Position numbers and translations under genes: made by a program | Notes under the pieces: model-generated | The model's database searches: none | What the model saw: only the letters and a program-made list of their open reading frames with translations | What the model was told of the DNA's origin: nothing | Part shown: piece after piece, positions 54,863 through 63,107 of the stretch | How positions within the stretch are numbered: the first letter of the stretch is position 1 | How the letters are laid out: every line of letters starts with the position of its first letter | Assembly (NCBI GenBank): GCA_038528965.1 | Contig: JBCBEC010000008.1 | Span: 62,001 to 126,000 of the forward strand | Reading direction: 5' to 3' | Source of the DNA: Lewinella sp038528965 | GTDB lineage: Bacteria > Bacteroidota > Bacteroidia > Chitinophagales > Saprospiraceae | Length of the DNA stretch: 64,000 nt

Positions 54863-55740
54863 TAAGCCTGTGCTCGACGAAAACGTTCAGGTGTAAAACC
54901 AGTATGCCGTTTGAAGTATTTGTAGAAATTAGTCACTTCCAGGAAGCCGGTGAGATCGGCTACTTCTTTAATAGGATGGTCGGTATTGATAAGTAAACGC
55001 TTGATCTGCTGCACCAAAATCGTATCGATGAATTCTTTGGCCGTTTTATGGATGATACTCTGGGTAATATTGTTGAGCGTCTTAGTACTTTTTCCCAACA
55101 TACGGGCGTAGTCGCTCACCCGGGGCTGCTCTGTCACCCGTTCCTCCACCAGGCGCTGTAGCTCAATAAATTCCGTCAAATATTTACGCTCCGAAATCAC
55201 TTGGTTTTTAGTGGCCTTAATGCGGTATAGTTTAGAGATGAGAATGTGTAACTGGCTTCTGATAATTCCTTGGGAAAAATCATCATTAAGGGTGAAATAT
55301 TCCTTTTTGATATGGTCTATGAGCATGGAAATCTCCCTCATCTCCGGCGCGTCCAACTGGATCTTTGGATTTCCCAGCAGCTCGTTAAAAAGTTGTATCG
55401 TCTTCTGTGCCTCGGGCTTTTCTAAGTACTTTGACAAAAAATCATCGGTGAATAAAAGCAACATCCCTTTATAGGTACCTCCGGGTACAAATTTCTGTAG
55501 TTGCCCTTTTCGGATACTGAGTATTGTACCTGGTTCGCACGCATAATCAGTGAAGTCAATGGTGTGGTAGCCACTTCCCGCTTCCACAAAAACCAGCATG
55601 AAAAATTCTACTGTGTGGAGTTGCTCAGCCGGGTGTTCGAGATCACGCCGAAGCATAACACTCTCCAGTTTTATAAGATCAAAACCAGAGCGAGGATTTT
55701 GCCGGTTCTGAAACTTGACGCTGACAGCTTGATCTTTCAT
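54862..55740 (-). CDS. AraC-family transcriptional regulator
   Basis: The 292-residue protein has an N-terminal AraC-type ligand domain (about 30-165, HTIDFTDYACEPGTILSIRKG) and a C-terminal double helix-turn-helix (about 195-290): VSDYARMLGKSTKTLNNITQ, IKRLLINTDHPIKEVADLTG, and FLEVTNFYKYFKRHTGFTPE, with the closing RFRR characteristic of the family. Its stop coincides with the end of a palindromic element. The neighbour on the 3' side is the SnoaL lipoprotein gene. Target and ligand unknown. Confidence 0.9.
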   Translation of the reverse strand: MKDQAVSVKFQNRQNPRSGFDLIKLESVMLRRDLEHPAEQLHTVEFFMLVFVEAGSGYHTIDFTDYACEPGTILSIRKGQLQKFVPGGTYKGMLLLFTDDFLSKYLEKPEAQKTIQLFNELLGNPKIQLDAPEMREISMLIDHIKKEYFTLNDDFSQGIIRSQLHILISKLYRIKATKNQVISERKYLTEFIELQRLVEERVTEQPRVSDYARMLGKSTKTLNNITQSIIHKTAKEFIDTILVQQIKRLLINTDHPIKEVADLTGFLEVTNFYKYFKRHTGFTPERFRRAQA

Positions 55741-55818
55741 GAAGCGTAGAAAATACTTTTTCCAAAGATGCGGAAAGCTTTTCAGAACATTCCAGACTAT
55801 CGCAAAATTAGAAGTACT

Positions 55819-57027
55819 TCAATACGCCCATTTTACCCGCAGAAATAGGGATTGTAATGGACTGCTGTAAGTATCCGTTTGATCAAACACAATCTGCCCT
55901 ACGAGGTCGATGGTCCAATTATCAGAAATAGAAATGGCGGCGGTAGGATTCACGAACATAGCGTGACTGGCTACTGGGCTATAGATGGTGGTAAGGCCAG
56001 CGTTGATAATCGGTGAAATCGGGTAGGATAAACTCACAAAACTGGCCCAGCGATAGGGATACAGATTCCGAGCAGAGAGCTCGAAAGTGAATAATTGTAG
56101 GATGCCGCCTTCACGCTGCCCTTGGCTATTGTACAGACCTCCCACATTTAGATACAGACCTTTCTCGAAAGCGTAGTCGATATTGGTGGTGATGGCCAGG
56201 CTATTTCCTCCCTGACCAGGATCGAGAAACCAGCTGAGTTCACCTTTGAAGCCGGCATTCTTCAAATTCCCTGCCCAGCCGCCGCCCAGTACCCAGAAAT
56301 CCTGGGCGTAACCTCCGATGAGTTGAATATCATAACTGCCCTTGTTAAATACCCAGCGACTGGCAATGGTACTTTCTTCTAAACTGTCACCGGCACGAAA
56401 GGCCAATTCTGCGCTTCCGGTATAGCCGATGTAGCGCCGAATGCGTAGGGCATCCGCTCCGGGGCGTTCCTCGTAGTCGAAATCGGTAAAGTTGTAGGCG
56501 TTGAAAATATCATTCGGGTTCCAGACGGTGCTGATTCCCCAATTGACGCGTTGGCGGCCCAGGCGTACTTCCCAGGCTTCGTTGGTGTACTCCGCAAAGA
56601 GGCGATCTACTACACTATGCCCTACCATTTGACCATTGTCCAGCCAAATGGCATCCAGATCTAACCAATCATTACTCCCCGCTGAGATTTGCTCTGCATA
56701 GAATGGATTTGATTTGACTACATCGCCGTAAAACAGGCGGGTACGCAAGCCCGTCTTGACCCGCCAATGCTCACCATGTGTCCATTCCAAATTGAAACGT
56801 TGGTGAAAAAACTGGTCTAGCAAGAGGGTATCTGTACCCTGAAAAGTGGGTGGTGCGGGAAAGGAAGAATTGAAAAAATTGAAATTCTGCAGTTGCTTCA
56901 CATAGCCCGTCAAATACCATTTTGACTCGGGTTCGTCTTGCGCACGTAACGGACTTGCCCCCACATAACAACACAAGCTCATTATTAGGGCATAACGGAA
57001 CATATAACCGAGATGGTCACTTCTCAT
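55819..57027 (-). CDS. Outer-membrane beta-barrel protein of an export operon
   Basis: The 402-residue protein has a signal peptide (ending SPLRAQ, allowing for MFRYAL at 57003 as start) and then about 380 residues of alternating beta strands ending in a strong C-terminal beta signal (SLFLRVKWAY, aromatic last residue). I recognise the style of DUF1302/alginate-export type barrels, including FNLEWTHGEHWRVKTGLRTR and VRLGRQRVNWG. The start at 57027 overlaps the preceding ATPase stop by four bases (ATGA), which supports co-translation. Last gene of the TetR-controlled operon; likely the outer-membrane step of the export route. Confidence 0.78.
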   Translation of the reverse strand: MRSDHLGYMFRYALIMSLCCYVGASPLRAQDEPESKWYLTGYVKQLQNFNFFNSSFPAPPTFQGTDTLLLDQFFHQRFNLEWTHGEHWRVKTGLRTRLFYGDVVKSNPFYAEQISAGSNDWLDLDAIWLDNGQMVGHSVVDRLFAEYTNEAWEVRLGRQRVNWGISTVWNPNDIFNAYNFTDFDYEERPGADALRIRRYIGYTGSAELAFRAGDSLEESTIASRWVFNKGSYDIQLIGGYAQDFWVLGGGWAGNLKNAGFKGELSWFLDPGQGGNSLAITTNIDYAFEKGLYLNVGGLYNSQGQREGGILQLFTFELSARNLYPYRWASFVSLSYPISPIINAGLTTIYSPVASHAMFVNPTAAISISDNWTIDLVGQIVFDQTDTYSSPLQSLFLRVKWAY

Positions 57028-57713
57028 TCGCCCCTCACTTCGTCCGAAATAATCTGCCCATCATCCAAGGTCACTACCCGACGAGCCCGATCAATTACGC
57101 GCTGGTCGTGGGTACTGAAGACGAAAGTGACGCCTTCCTCCTTGTTCAGCCGGGCCATGATATCCAGGAGGTTGTTGGTGGAGGCCGAGTCAAGATTGGC
57201 CGTCGGTTCGTCCGCGAGGATAAAGGTGGGTTTAGGAGCCAGGGCACGTGCTACCGCTACTCGCTGCTGCTGCCCACCGGACATTTCTGCGGGGCGTTTA
57301 TTGATCTGATCTTCTAAACCAACAGCTGCCATGAGTTCTTGTGAACGTTGTTGCCGTTCCTCTGGGGATCGCTTTTGGAGCAACATCACAAATTCGACGT
57401 TCTCTTGTGCCGTGAGTACCGGAATGAGATTGTAGGCTTGAAAGACAAAGCCAATGTTCTCCTTACGGAAATCAATGAGCTGATTGTCATTGAGGTCATT
57501 GATGGCTGTACCGCCCACGCTTACAGCTCCATCGCTGGGGCGATCTAATCCGCCGATAATGTTCAGCAAAGTGGTCTTGCCGGAACCAGATGGCCCGACA
57601 ATGGCCGTAAACTCTCCTGCCTCAATATCCAAGTCCACTCCACGGAGGGCATGAACGGGAATTTTATCTGGATTGTAAACTTTGGTTACACCACGGGTTT
57701 GTATGATGGACAT
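57024..57713 (-). CDS. ABC transporter ATP-binding protein (LolD/MacB type)
   Basis: Start placed at the ATG at 57713 (MSIIQTRGVTKVYNPDKIPV), where the family begins; an open frame reaches 57791 but overlaps the upstream permease. The 229-residue protein has Walker A GPSGSGKTTLLN, Q-loop around FVFQAYNLIPVLTAQENVE, signature MSGGQQQRVAVARAL, Walker B FILADEPTANLD and the switch His in STHDQRVIDRA. The FVFQAYNLIP and LTAQENVE text places it in the LolD/MacB/FtsE type. It should power the two FtsX-like permeases encoded just upstream. Confidence 0.9.
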   Translation of the reverse strand: MSIIQTRGVTKVYNPDKIPVHALRGVDLDIEAGEFTAIVGPSGSGKTTLLNIIGGLDRPSDGAVSVGGTAINDLNDNQLIDFRKENIGFVFQAYNLIPVLTAQENVEFVMLLQKRSPEERQQRSQELMAAVGLEDQINKRPAEMSGGQQQRVAVARALAPKPTFILADEPTANLDSASTNNLLDIMARLNKEEGVTFVFSTHDQRVIDRARRVVTLDDGQIISDEVRGE

Positions 57714-57723
57714 GACAAGAATT

Positions 57724-58938
57724 TTAAATTTTTCGAATGGCTTCCACGGGGCGTAAGCGAATCGCTCGCCAGGCCGGGTAAATGGCACCAATCAGCGCCG
57801 TAACCCCGACGGATATTGCCAATTGGAGATAAAAACCACTTTGCAGTTGCGGGTACACAATTTGGGCTAAACCAAACTGCGATAATCCTCCACTAAAAGC
57901 AGAAAGGTCAATACCACTATCCGCTAATAAGTACACCGTAAGCCAGCCCAGTGTCAGGCCGGGGATCAAGGCCAGGATTGCGAGGTAGAGCGTTTCCAAG
58001 ACAATCATCCCAAATACGCGGAGCTTGTTCATCCCCACCGCCATGAGCATGCCCAGTTCGCGATAGCGCTCCAACACCGCCATGAGCATGGTATTGATAA
58101 TCCCGAAAAGCAGCGCCAGCATGATGATGACTATAAAAATGGTAGCGGAAGTCTGAATCTGACCTTCGTAGAGCTGCAAATCAGGTGCTACCTGCCGATA
58201 ATCTTCTACCAGCAAATCTGGCAAGATGGCTTGCACTTCTTCCTGTACCGCAGCCATACGCTGTGGCTGATCTAAGAGAAAAGATAACTCGTGCGCCATT
58301 TGGGGCTCACCCAAAATCCGGTTGATATCGGCCCGCCGCACAAAGACATTCCCTTCATCAAAAGGCTTATTGCCAGTATTAAATATTCCCACTACCCTAA
58401 AAGCGCCAGCTGTGATGTTAAGATCCTTGTCCTGAAAAGTTAGGACCACTTTAGAGCGGAGTTTGATTTTTAGCTTCTTTACGAGTGCCTCACTAACGAG
58501 AATAGGGTTCTTCCCCTTTTCTGGAAAATATCCTCCGTCGACAATCTGTTGATCCAGGCTACTGACTACTGTTTCAGCGGCAGGGTCAACGCCACGAATC
58601 TGAACACCGCGAGTGCTTCGTGAGGAACCAATCATCGCGCTAACCAGCGTACGTGGTGCGGTACCGGCCACTCCTTCCAAATTGCTTAGCTGTTGAAGCT
58701 GATCGTCTTGAGTGGTAAAATGAAAGGCCAACTTCGGTTCTTCCCGAAAACTATCCTGGTGCACCTGCAAATGTCCAATACTGGTAGCAATGGCATTGTC
58801 CACGTAGGATTGGACAAAGCCAGTGGTGAAGCTGATCATGAAGATCAACGCCCAAATACCCAGAATAATAGCCCCAATGACGACGGCCGAGCGGGTTCGT
58901 GCTCGCCAGATGTTTCGCCAGGCTATGGTGGTTAGCAT
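57724..58938 (-). CDS. ABC transporter permease (FtsX/LolC-E type)
   Basis: The 404-residue protein has the MacB/LolE layout: N-terminal membrane helix (about 15-40, SAVVIGAIILGIWALIFMISF), a large periplasmic domain (about 45-265), and three C-terminal helices (about 268-290, 315-345, 370-395) ending WRAIRLRPVEAIRKI, the usual coupling tail of FtsX-like permeases. The ATPase gene begins 10 bp after its stop. It likely pairs with the similar permease at 59080-60309. Confidence 0.9.
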   Translation of the reverse strand: MLTTIAWRNIWRARTRSAVVIGAIILGIWALIFMISFTTGFVQSYVDNAIATSIGHLQVHQDSFREEPKLAFHFTTQDDQLQQLSNLEGVAGTAPRTLVSAMIGSSRSTRGVQIRGVDPAAETVVSSLDQQIVDGGYFPEKGKNPILVSEALVKKLKIKLRSKVVLTFQDKDLNITAGAFRVVGIFNTGNKPFDEGNVFVRRADINRILGEPQMAHELSFLLDQPQRMAAVQEEVQAILPDLLVEDYRQVAPDLQLYEGQIQTSATIFIVIIMLALLFGIINTMLMAVLERYRELGMLMAVGMNKLRVFGMIVLETLYLAILALIPGLTLGWLTVYLLADSGIDLSAFSGGLSQFGLAQIVYPQLQSGFYLQLAISVGVTALIGAIYPAWRAIRLRPVEAIRKI

Positions 58939-59001
58939 AATAGGTGGTTTAATTTAGTTGTCCTGTAAGATTTTCTATACAGGTTCTCTTTTTGTCGAAG
59001 A

Positions 59002-59019
59002 GACACATTGCAATGCGTC
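59002..59019. repeat. Dispersed palindrome, copy 3
   Basis: GACACATTGCAATGCGTC, one base off the perfect palindrome, within GAAGA...TTACATC, the same flanks as the copy at 39658-39675. It lies in the 141-bp gap between the two permease genes. Confidence 0.6.
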
Positions 59020-59079
59020 TTTACATCAATAACCATCGGTTCATCGTGTTTGAAAAGGGTTCCAATACACTATCGTGGC

Positions 59080-60309
59080 TTAGCCCTCCCGCATAGCGGC
59101 AATGGGCTGTAAGGACCTGATCTTTAACCAAGGGTAAAAAGCCAGAAAGGTGGTAATCACAAATACAATGATGGCCTGGGTGATAAAGATGCCCGAATCA
59201 ACCGCGGCTGGTAGTACTGGTTCCATTCCGAACTTCTCGTAGGTGTGTACAGCCTCCTCTCCCATCACACTCAAATCGATCGGATTCACGGCAAAGTAGT
59301 AGATCAACGGGAAAGAGATTAGTGCGCCCACTAACACCCCAAGCAGGCCCAACAAGACGATCTCAAGCCACACAACTGCACTTAACTGCCAACGGTGCAT
59401 CCCAATACCAATTAGTACCCCAAACTCGTAGCTACGCTCCCGAGTCATCATTAAGATGGTACCGAACACACCGAAGGTGATGATAAGGTAGAGGATCATC
59501 AACACCAGATTATTGCTGGCCGCATCCAGCTCTTTGGCCTCTACCAGATCGGGAATCATCTCTTGCCAGCCTTTAACCGCTAGCTCGGTGGTATCAATAC
59601 TTTGCTGTAAAGCCGCAAGCACTGCGGGCACTTCTTCCTTGCTATCAATATCCAGCGCAACGGAGGTAGCCAGACCTTCAGCGCCAAAAAACTGCTCGGC
59701 TGTAGGGCGGGGCAGGTACACCATACGTTTGTTCAACTCCGGAGAAGCGAAGTGTAGCAGGCCTTCTACTTCATATTTACCCGCAGCATTTACACCACGG
59801 TAACCCTGACTTAGGAGAACAATGGTATCACCTAGACCAACCTCTAATTGCTCAGCGACTCCATCCGTAATCAGAGCACCAATGCTACTGGCCGACCAAT
59901 ATTCACCAGCCGTCACCCGATCTCTAAGTGCGGTGAGTTGGTGTTCTGCATCGGGGTCCACGCCAATGACCATTACCCCGTAGGTTTGAGCCGCACCAGC
60001 GGCCAGTGCAAAACTCTCAATACGGGGAGCCATTCCTTGAACCCCAGGGACTGCTTCCAAGTCAGCGGTTAATTGTGGCGTATAAGTCAATGCCCGATCC
60101 AGGGATTGTTCTTCCCAATATTCAGACTGCTGGACCTGCGCATAACCATAGTAGAAGTTGACCACATTATCGAGCATGTGGTTCCAAACACCTTTTTGGA
60201 TACTCTGCATAGCTACCGCAAAGAATACCGCGAAGGCTACCGAGGCAACGGTAATGAGGGTTCTTCGTTTATTGCGCCATATGTTGCGCCAAGCTAGGGT
60301 TAGTAGCAT
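59080..60309 (-). CDS. ABC transporter permease (FtsX/LolC-E type), second copy
   Basis: The 409-residue protein begins MLLTLAWRNIWRNKRRTLITVAS like the other permease (MLTTIAWRNIWRARTRSAVV), has one N-terminal helix, a periplasmic domain (about 45-270) and three C-terminal helices, and ends SLQPIAAMREG. The paralogy suggests a heterodimer of permeases as in LolC/LolE. The gap to the LolA-like gene is 24 bp and to the next permease gene 141 bp with a palindrome. Confidence 0.9.
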   Translation of the reverse strand: MLLTLAWRNIWRNKRRTLITVASVAFAVFFAVAMQSIQKGVWNHMLDNVVNFYYGYAQVQQSEYWEEQSLDRALTYTPQLTADLEAVPGVQGMAPRIESFALAAGAAQTYGVMVIGVDPDAEHQLTALRDRVTAGEYWSASSIGALITDGVAEQLEVGLGDTIVLLSQGYRGVNAAGKYEVEGLLHFASPELNKRMVYLPRPTAEQFFGAEGLATSVALDIDSKEEVPAVLAALQQSIDTTELAVKGWQEMIPDLVEAKELDAASNNLVLMILYLIITFGVFGTILMMTRERSYEFGVLIGIGMHRWQLSAVVWLEIVLLGLLGVLVGALISFPLIYYFAVNPIDLSVMGEEAVHTYEKFGMEPVLPAAVDSGIFITQAIIVFVITTFLAFYPWLKIRSLQPIAAMREG

Positions 60310-60333
60310 GATAGGTGGTTTTGTACGCTCAGT

Positions 60334-61077
60334 CTAGCGCACCCGTTTCATATTTTGTACCGAGAAGAAGCTGTCCTTAACTGTAATATCAAAGTCCAGG
60401 CTGACGTACTCTAGAACAGTCTTGTGGCCCTCTTCTTCGGCAGGAATGATCTCCATAATTGAGGGCAGCAATTTGCCGTCCATATCTTTGATCGCCTTGC
60501 CGAGCATGGTATTGACCAAATAACCATCTTCATCGTAGAATTCGGTCTTGAGCTGGATATACTCTGCTTGATCTACCCACATAAAAATCTCACCCCAGAC
60601 CACTGCGGCATCTGGCTTTGGTGTGAGCTTGATCTTCCAGGAGGAACGACCATCCACTGTTTCCTCGCCGATCAATTCATGGTCATAATCACGGAGAATA
60701 GAGGACTCGCGCACCAGATCATCGTTGGTAAAGTCAGACCCCATCCAACTTTGCATCATCATGCTGGGTGGCATTTTGATCGTACGATCAATGGTAGGTT
60801 GCCAGTTCCAGATTTCGCGCTCGCGCTTGAGGAAAGCTACGCCTTTATCACGCGCTGGTCCGGTGATGAGGATCAGAGAAAGATCGCGACCAACGGCCCA
60901 GCTCTTCATGGTTACTTCCCGCGACCAATCTGGGCGCACCACTGTCATCTTCATTTCACTGTAGCTGCTAGCGCCGCGTAGTTTATCCTCTGCTCGCTGG
61001 ATAATCTCCTTAGCATCCTGCGCCAGGATGATACCGCAAGTCAAAAGGAGGGTCAAAAACAAGCTCAATTTTTTCAT
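60334..61077 (-). CDS. LolA-like outer-membrane lipoprotein-sorting protein
   Basis: Start placed at the ATG at 61077 (MKKLSLFLTLLLTCGIILAQ, a signal peptide). The 247-residue mature-type protein belongs to the LolA-like family annotated outer membrane lipoprotein-sorting protein: IIQRAEDKLRGASSYSEMKM, WAVGRDLSLILITGPARDKG, KREREIWNWQPTIDRTIKMP, WGSDFTNDDLVRES-type segment (MGSDFTNDDLVRESSIL). LolA itself shuttles lipids or lipoproteins across the periplasm; relatives of this subfamily are often coupled to RND or ABC exporters. Cargo unknown. Belongs to the operon with two permeases, ATPase and barrel. Confidence 0.85.
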   Translation of the reverse strand: MKKLSLFLTLLLTCGIILAQDAKEIIQRAEDKLRGASSYSEMKMTVVRPDWSREVTMKSWAVGRDLSLILITGPARDKGVAFLKREREIWNWQPTIDRTIKMPPSMMMQSWMGSDFTNDDLVRESSILRDYDHELIGEETVDGRSSWKIKLTPKPDAAVVWGEIFMWVDQAEYIQLKTEFYDEDGYLVNTMLGKAIKDMDGKLLPSIMEIIPAEEEGHKTVLEYVSLDFDITVKDSFFSVQNMKRVR

Positions 61078-61141
61078 ATTCCTATTGTGTTTGGGGTTGT
61101 TTGTTAAATGGGCATTTAATTTCTCTTTGTCCACTACTGAG

Positions 61142-61732
61142 TTACTGGGCAAAACGCTCATAGCGCTGTAGACTATAGTCAATCATTTCGTCCAATGGGT
61201 AGGCATCACCAGTGGTTATGAAGTGTAAAAACATTCCGTCCAGTACAGCACCATAGTAAAATGCCTCTCGTTCGGGGTCCGTAACTCCTACCGCCGCAAA
61301 AAGCTCAATTGACTCCTGAATGAGTGGGGCCTTTTTCTCCATAATCAAGGCTTCAATATTCTTTAGCACTTCTGGCTGAAAAGCTAAAGAAGTAAGCAAG
61401 CGCCAGTGATGAATATCGGCTCTAACCTCCGCTGCTGCTTTTTGGGTGACCTGTCGAATTTTCTCCAAAGGAGATATATCCCGCTCTAGGATTTCGTGCC
61501 ACCATTTTGCTCCTTCCTCAGCCTCCGTAATTATGATAGCCTCCAACAGCTCTTGCTTACTGGCAAAATAGTTGTACATCAAACCTTTAGAAATCCCGGC
61601 AGCTTTGGCAATCTTGCTGATGGAAGTTGTCTGGTATCCTATGCTACCAAATAGTTCCAGTGCGGCGTCCATAATACGCTTTCGGCTGCGTTGCCGGATT
61701 TCATCAAATTGCTCCGTAGTACGTGGTGACAT
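61142..61732 (-). CDS. TetR/AcrR-family transcriptional regulator
   Basis: Start placed at the ATG at 61732 (MSPRTTEQFDEIRQRSRKRI), since the frame to 61756 overlaps the putative operator. The 196-residue protein has the N-terminal TetR helix-turn-helix: RIMDAALELFGSIGYQTTSI, SKIAKAAGISKGLMYNYFAS, KQELLEAII. The C-terminal ~150 residues are the ligand-binding helical domain. It heads the operon for the Lol-like exporter (64 bp gap to the LolA-like gene), the usual place for a repressor. Inducer unknown. Confidence 0.9.
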   Translation of the reverse strand: MSPRTTEQFDEIRQRSRKRIMDAALELFGSIGYQTTSISKIAKAAGISKGLMYNYFASKQELLEAIIITEAEEGAKWWHEILERDISPLEKIRQVTQKAAAEVRADIHHWRLLTSLAFQPEVLKNIEALIMEKKAPLIQESIELFAAVGVTDPEREAFYYGAVLDGMFLHFITTGDAYPLDEMIDYSLQRYERFAQ

Positions 61733-61741
61733 CTTTATTGT

Positions 61742-61759
61742 TGACCGAACGTTCATTCA
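61742..61759. promoter_or_regulatory. Putative TetR-type operator
   Basis: TGACCGAACGTTCATTCA is an imperfect palindrome (14 of 18 symmetrical) with a perfect GAACGTTC centre, 10 bp upstream of the regulator ATG. Operators of this form are typical for TetR/AcrR repressors controlling their own gene. Confidence 0.6.
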
Positions 61760-62038
61760 AAAATATTCCTTAATGCCTAATTTGTCAAGTAAAAGCGATA
61801 ATAAATTGATGAAATAATGATCGGAAATCGACTAAAGAAAATGAAGTAGTAAAAAAAAGATGTGTTTTTAAAGAGTATAAACGTAATTCAATCAATTAAT
61901 AATCAAATAATTAAAGCTATGAACTTAAACTTTTAGCAAAAATAAGTAACAACAAATCACTATTCATTGATCTAGCGTGGGCTTCCCTCTGCCAGTATCT
62001 TTGAATTGTTATTAAGGATAAAAGGAAATCAGATTCAC

Positions 62039-62083
62039 ATGAAAATGGGATGTAACAATCCTGAAGATTACACGGTTTTTTAG
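62039..62083 (+). CDS. Candidate 14-residue small peptide
   Basis: ATG opens MKMGCNNPEDYTVF and ends TAG. The purine-rich AAAAGGAAA is about 11-16 nt before the ATG. A -7-like TATCTTTG stands at 61996-62003 and a strong terminator follows at 62124-62158, so the peptide would be the only coding part of a ~150-nt message. It could be a leader peptide or chance; no relative is known to me. See the finding. Confidence 0.35.
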   Translation: MKMGCNNPEDYTVF

Positions 62084-62123
62084 GATGATCCGTGAAGACG
62101 GGACATCTGAGTTTTAGGGTACC

Positions 62124-62158
62124 AAACCGGGCGCTTCCCCTTAGCGTCCGGTTTTTTT
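62124..62158 (+). terminator. Intrinsic terminator of the tiny transcript
   Basis: AAACCGGGCGC (62124-62134) pairs with GCGTCCGGTTT (62144-62154), with one G-U pair and a loop of nine, and continues into TTTTTTT. It has no conventional gene upstream on the plus strand. Confidence 0.75.
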
Positions 62159-62363
62159 ATTGCTATTCTTAGTGTAGTGTTCGTTCTACAGGCATTGCCC
62201 AAAAGAACCAACCTGCCCGCCAGCAAGCCTTAGCGGCCTGCCGGGCGGGAAACACTCCACCTGCGCTAGACCAATCTACTCTTGAATATTAATCTTTCAT
62301 TCACTTCGACTCGATTCAGGAAGAAGTCTTATGTAAGGCCTTAGCAATAGCACGTTAAGAAAA

Positions 62364-62473
62364 TGGGCGATTACATCCACGAATAAGAACTTGCGCGGGA
62401 GTTGAGCCCGCAGCTGATCGAAGCACTGAACATAGTAGGTAGCGATCAACATATATCCTTATCCCAAGAGTAG
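62364..62473 (+). pseudogene. Possible gene remnant
   Basis: Read through a TAA, the frame gives MGDYIHE, stop, then ELARELSPQLIEALNIVGSD and so on to TAG. The second part looks coding and resembles the start of FAD-linked oxidases, but the frame is too short and broken to assign. A decayed gene fragment is one explanation; chance is another. Confidence 0.25.
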
Positions 62474-63107
62474 AAATCGCGAACGGCTTCGCAAGTCAGC
62501 AGCATTCATTGCCGATTTTTAGTGCTATTGCTAAAGCCTTGATTTTTGCTTCTTTTTATCAAGAAAAAGAAGGTGACCATAGCCTCTACCGGAGGAAACA
62601 AGAGCGAAGACAATACGTTACGATGGCAGCGACCATTTTCCGTCATATACCAGATGGCTCAAATTATCACGGCTGTTAGATAAGATGAGTACCATAAAAA
62701 AGAGGCAGCGCCACCACAGCACTACCTCAGCCCTAACCAAATAAAACCAAATTATTTCTTAGTGAAGGAAGGTATTCCTGCACTGATATAACAAATATAG
62801 GAACTTATTGTAAAAATTACAATTACCCCCCAGCGAGCACACCCACTAGTTTTACGATCTATAAGCGAATTTTCGCTTAACGCATCACACCTCAAGTAGG
62901 GTAAACACACCGCGCGTTGACAAACATTCCCACAAACAGTAATACTATTTTTGTACGATTATGCGCCGATAATCAAATTAAATTTCGCTTGCTTATCTTG
63001 TGCAAAATTATTTTTTAAATCTACCACTCAAACGCTGAAAGCCTTACAATCAAGCACTTAGTATAAAAATGGTGTGTAGAGCGATATTTTTCTACTATTC
63101 CAAAAAG

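Larger units (their letters stand above)
61733..63107. other. 1.4-kb non-coding region
   Basis: Contains the TetR operator, a candidate tiny mRNA/sRNA with terminator (61996-62158), a decayed frame (62364-62473), and an inverted pair (62336-62354 with 62522-62540, 18 of 19 matching). A CCCGCC / GGCGGG hairpin is near 62218-62250. No full gene is seen. Confidence 0.5.

Noticed and set aside
62917..62953. TTGACA and TATTTTTG before the M28 gene as a promoter
   Set aside because: TATTTTTG fits TAnnTTTG, but the TTG is 26 nt away, outside the usual spacing, and the element lies 155 nt from the ATG.
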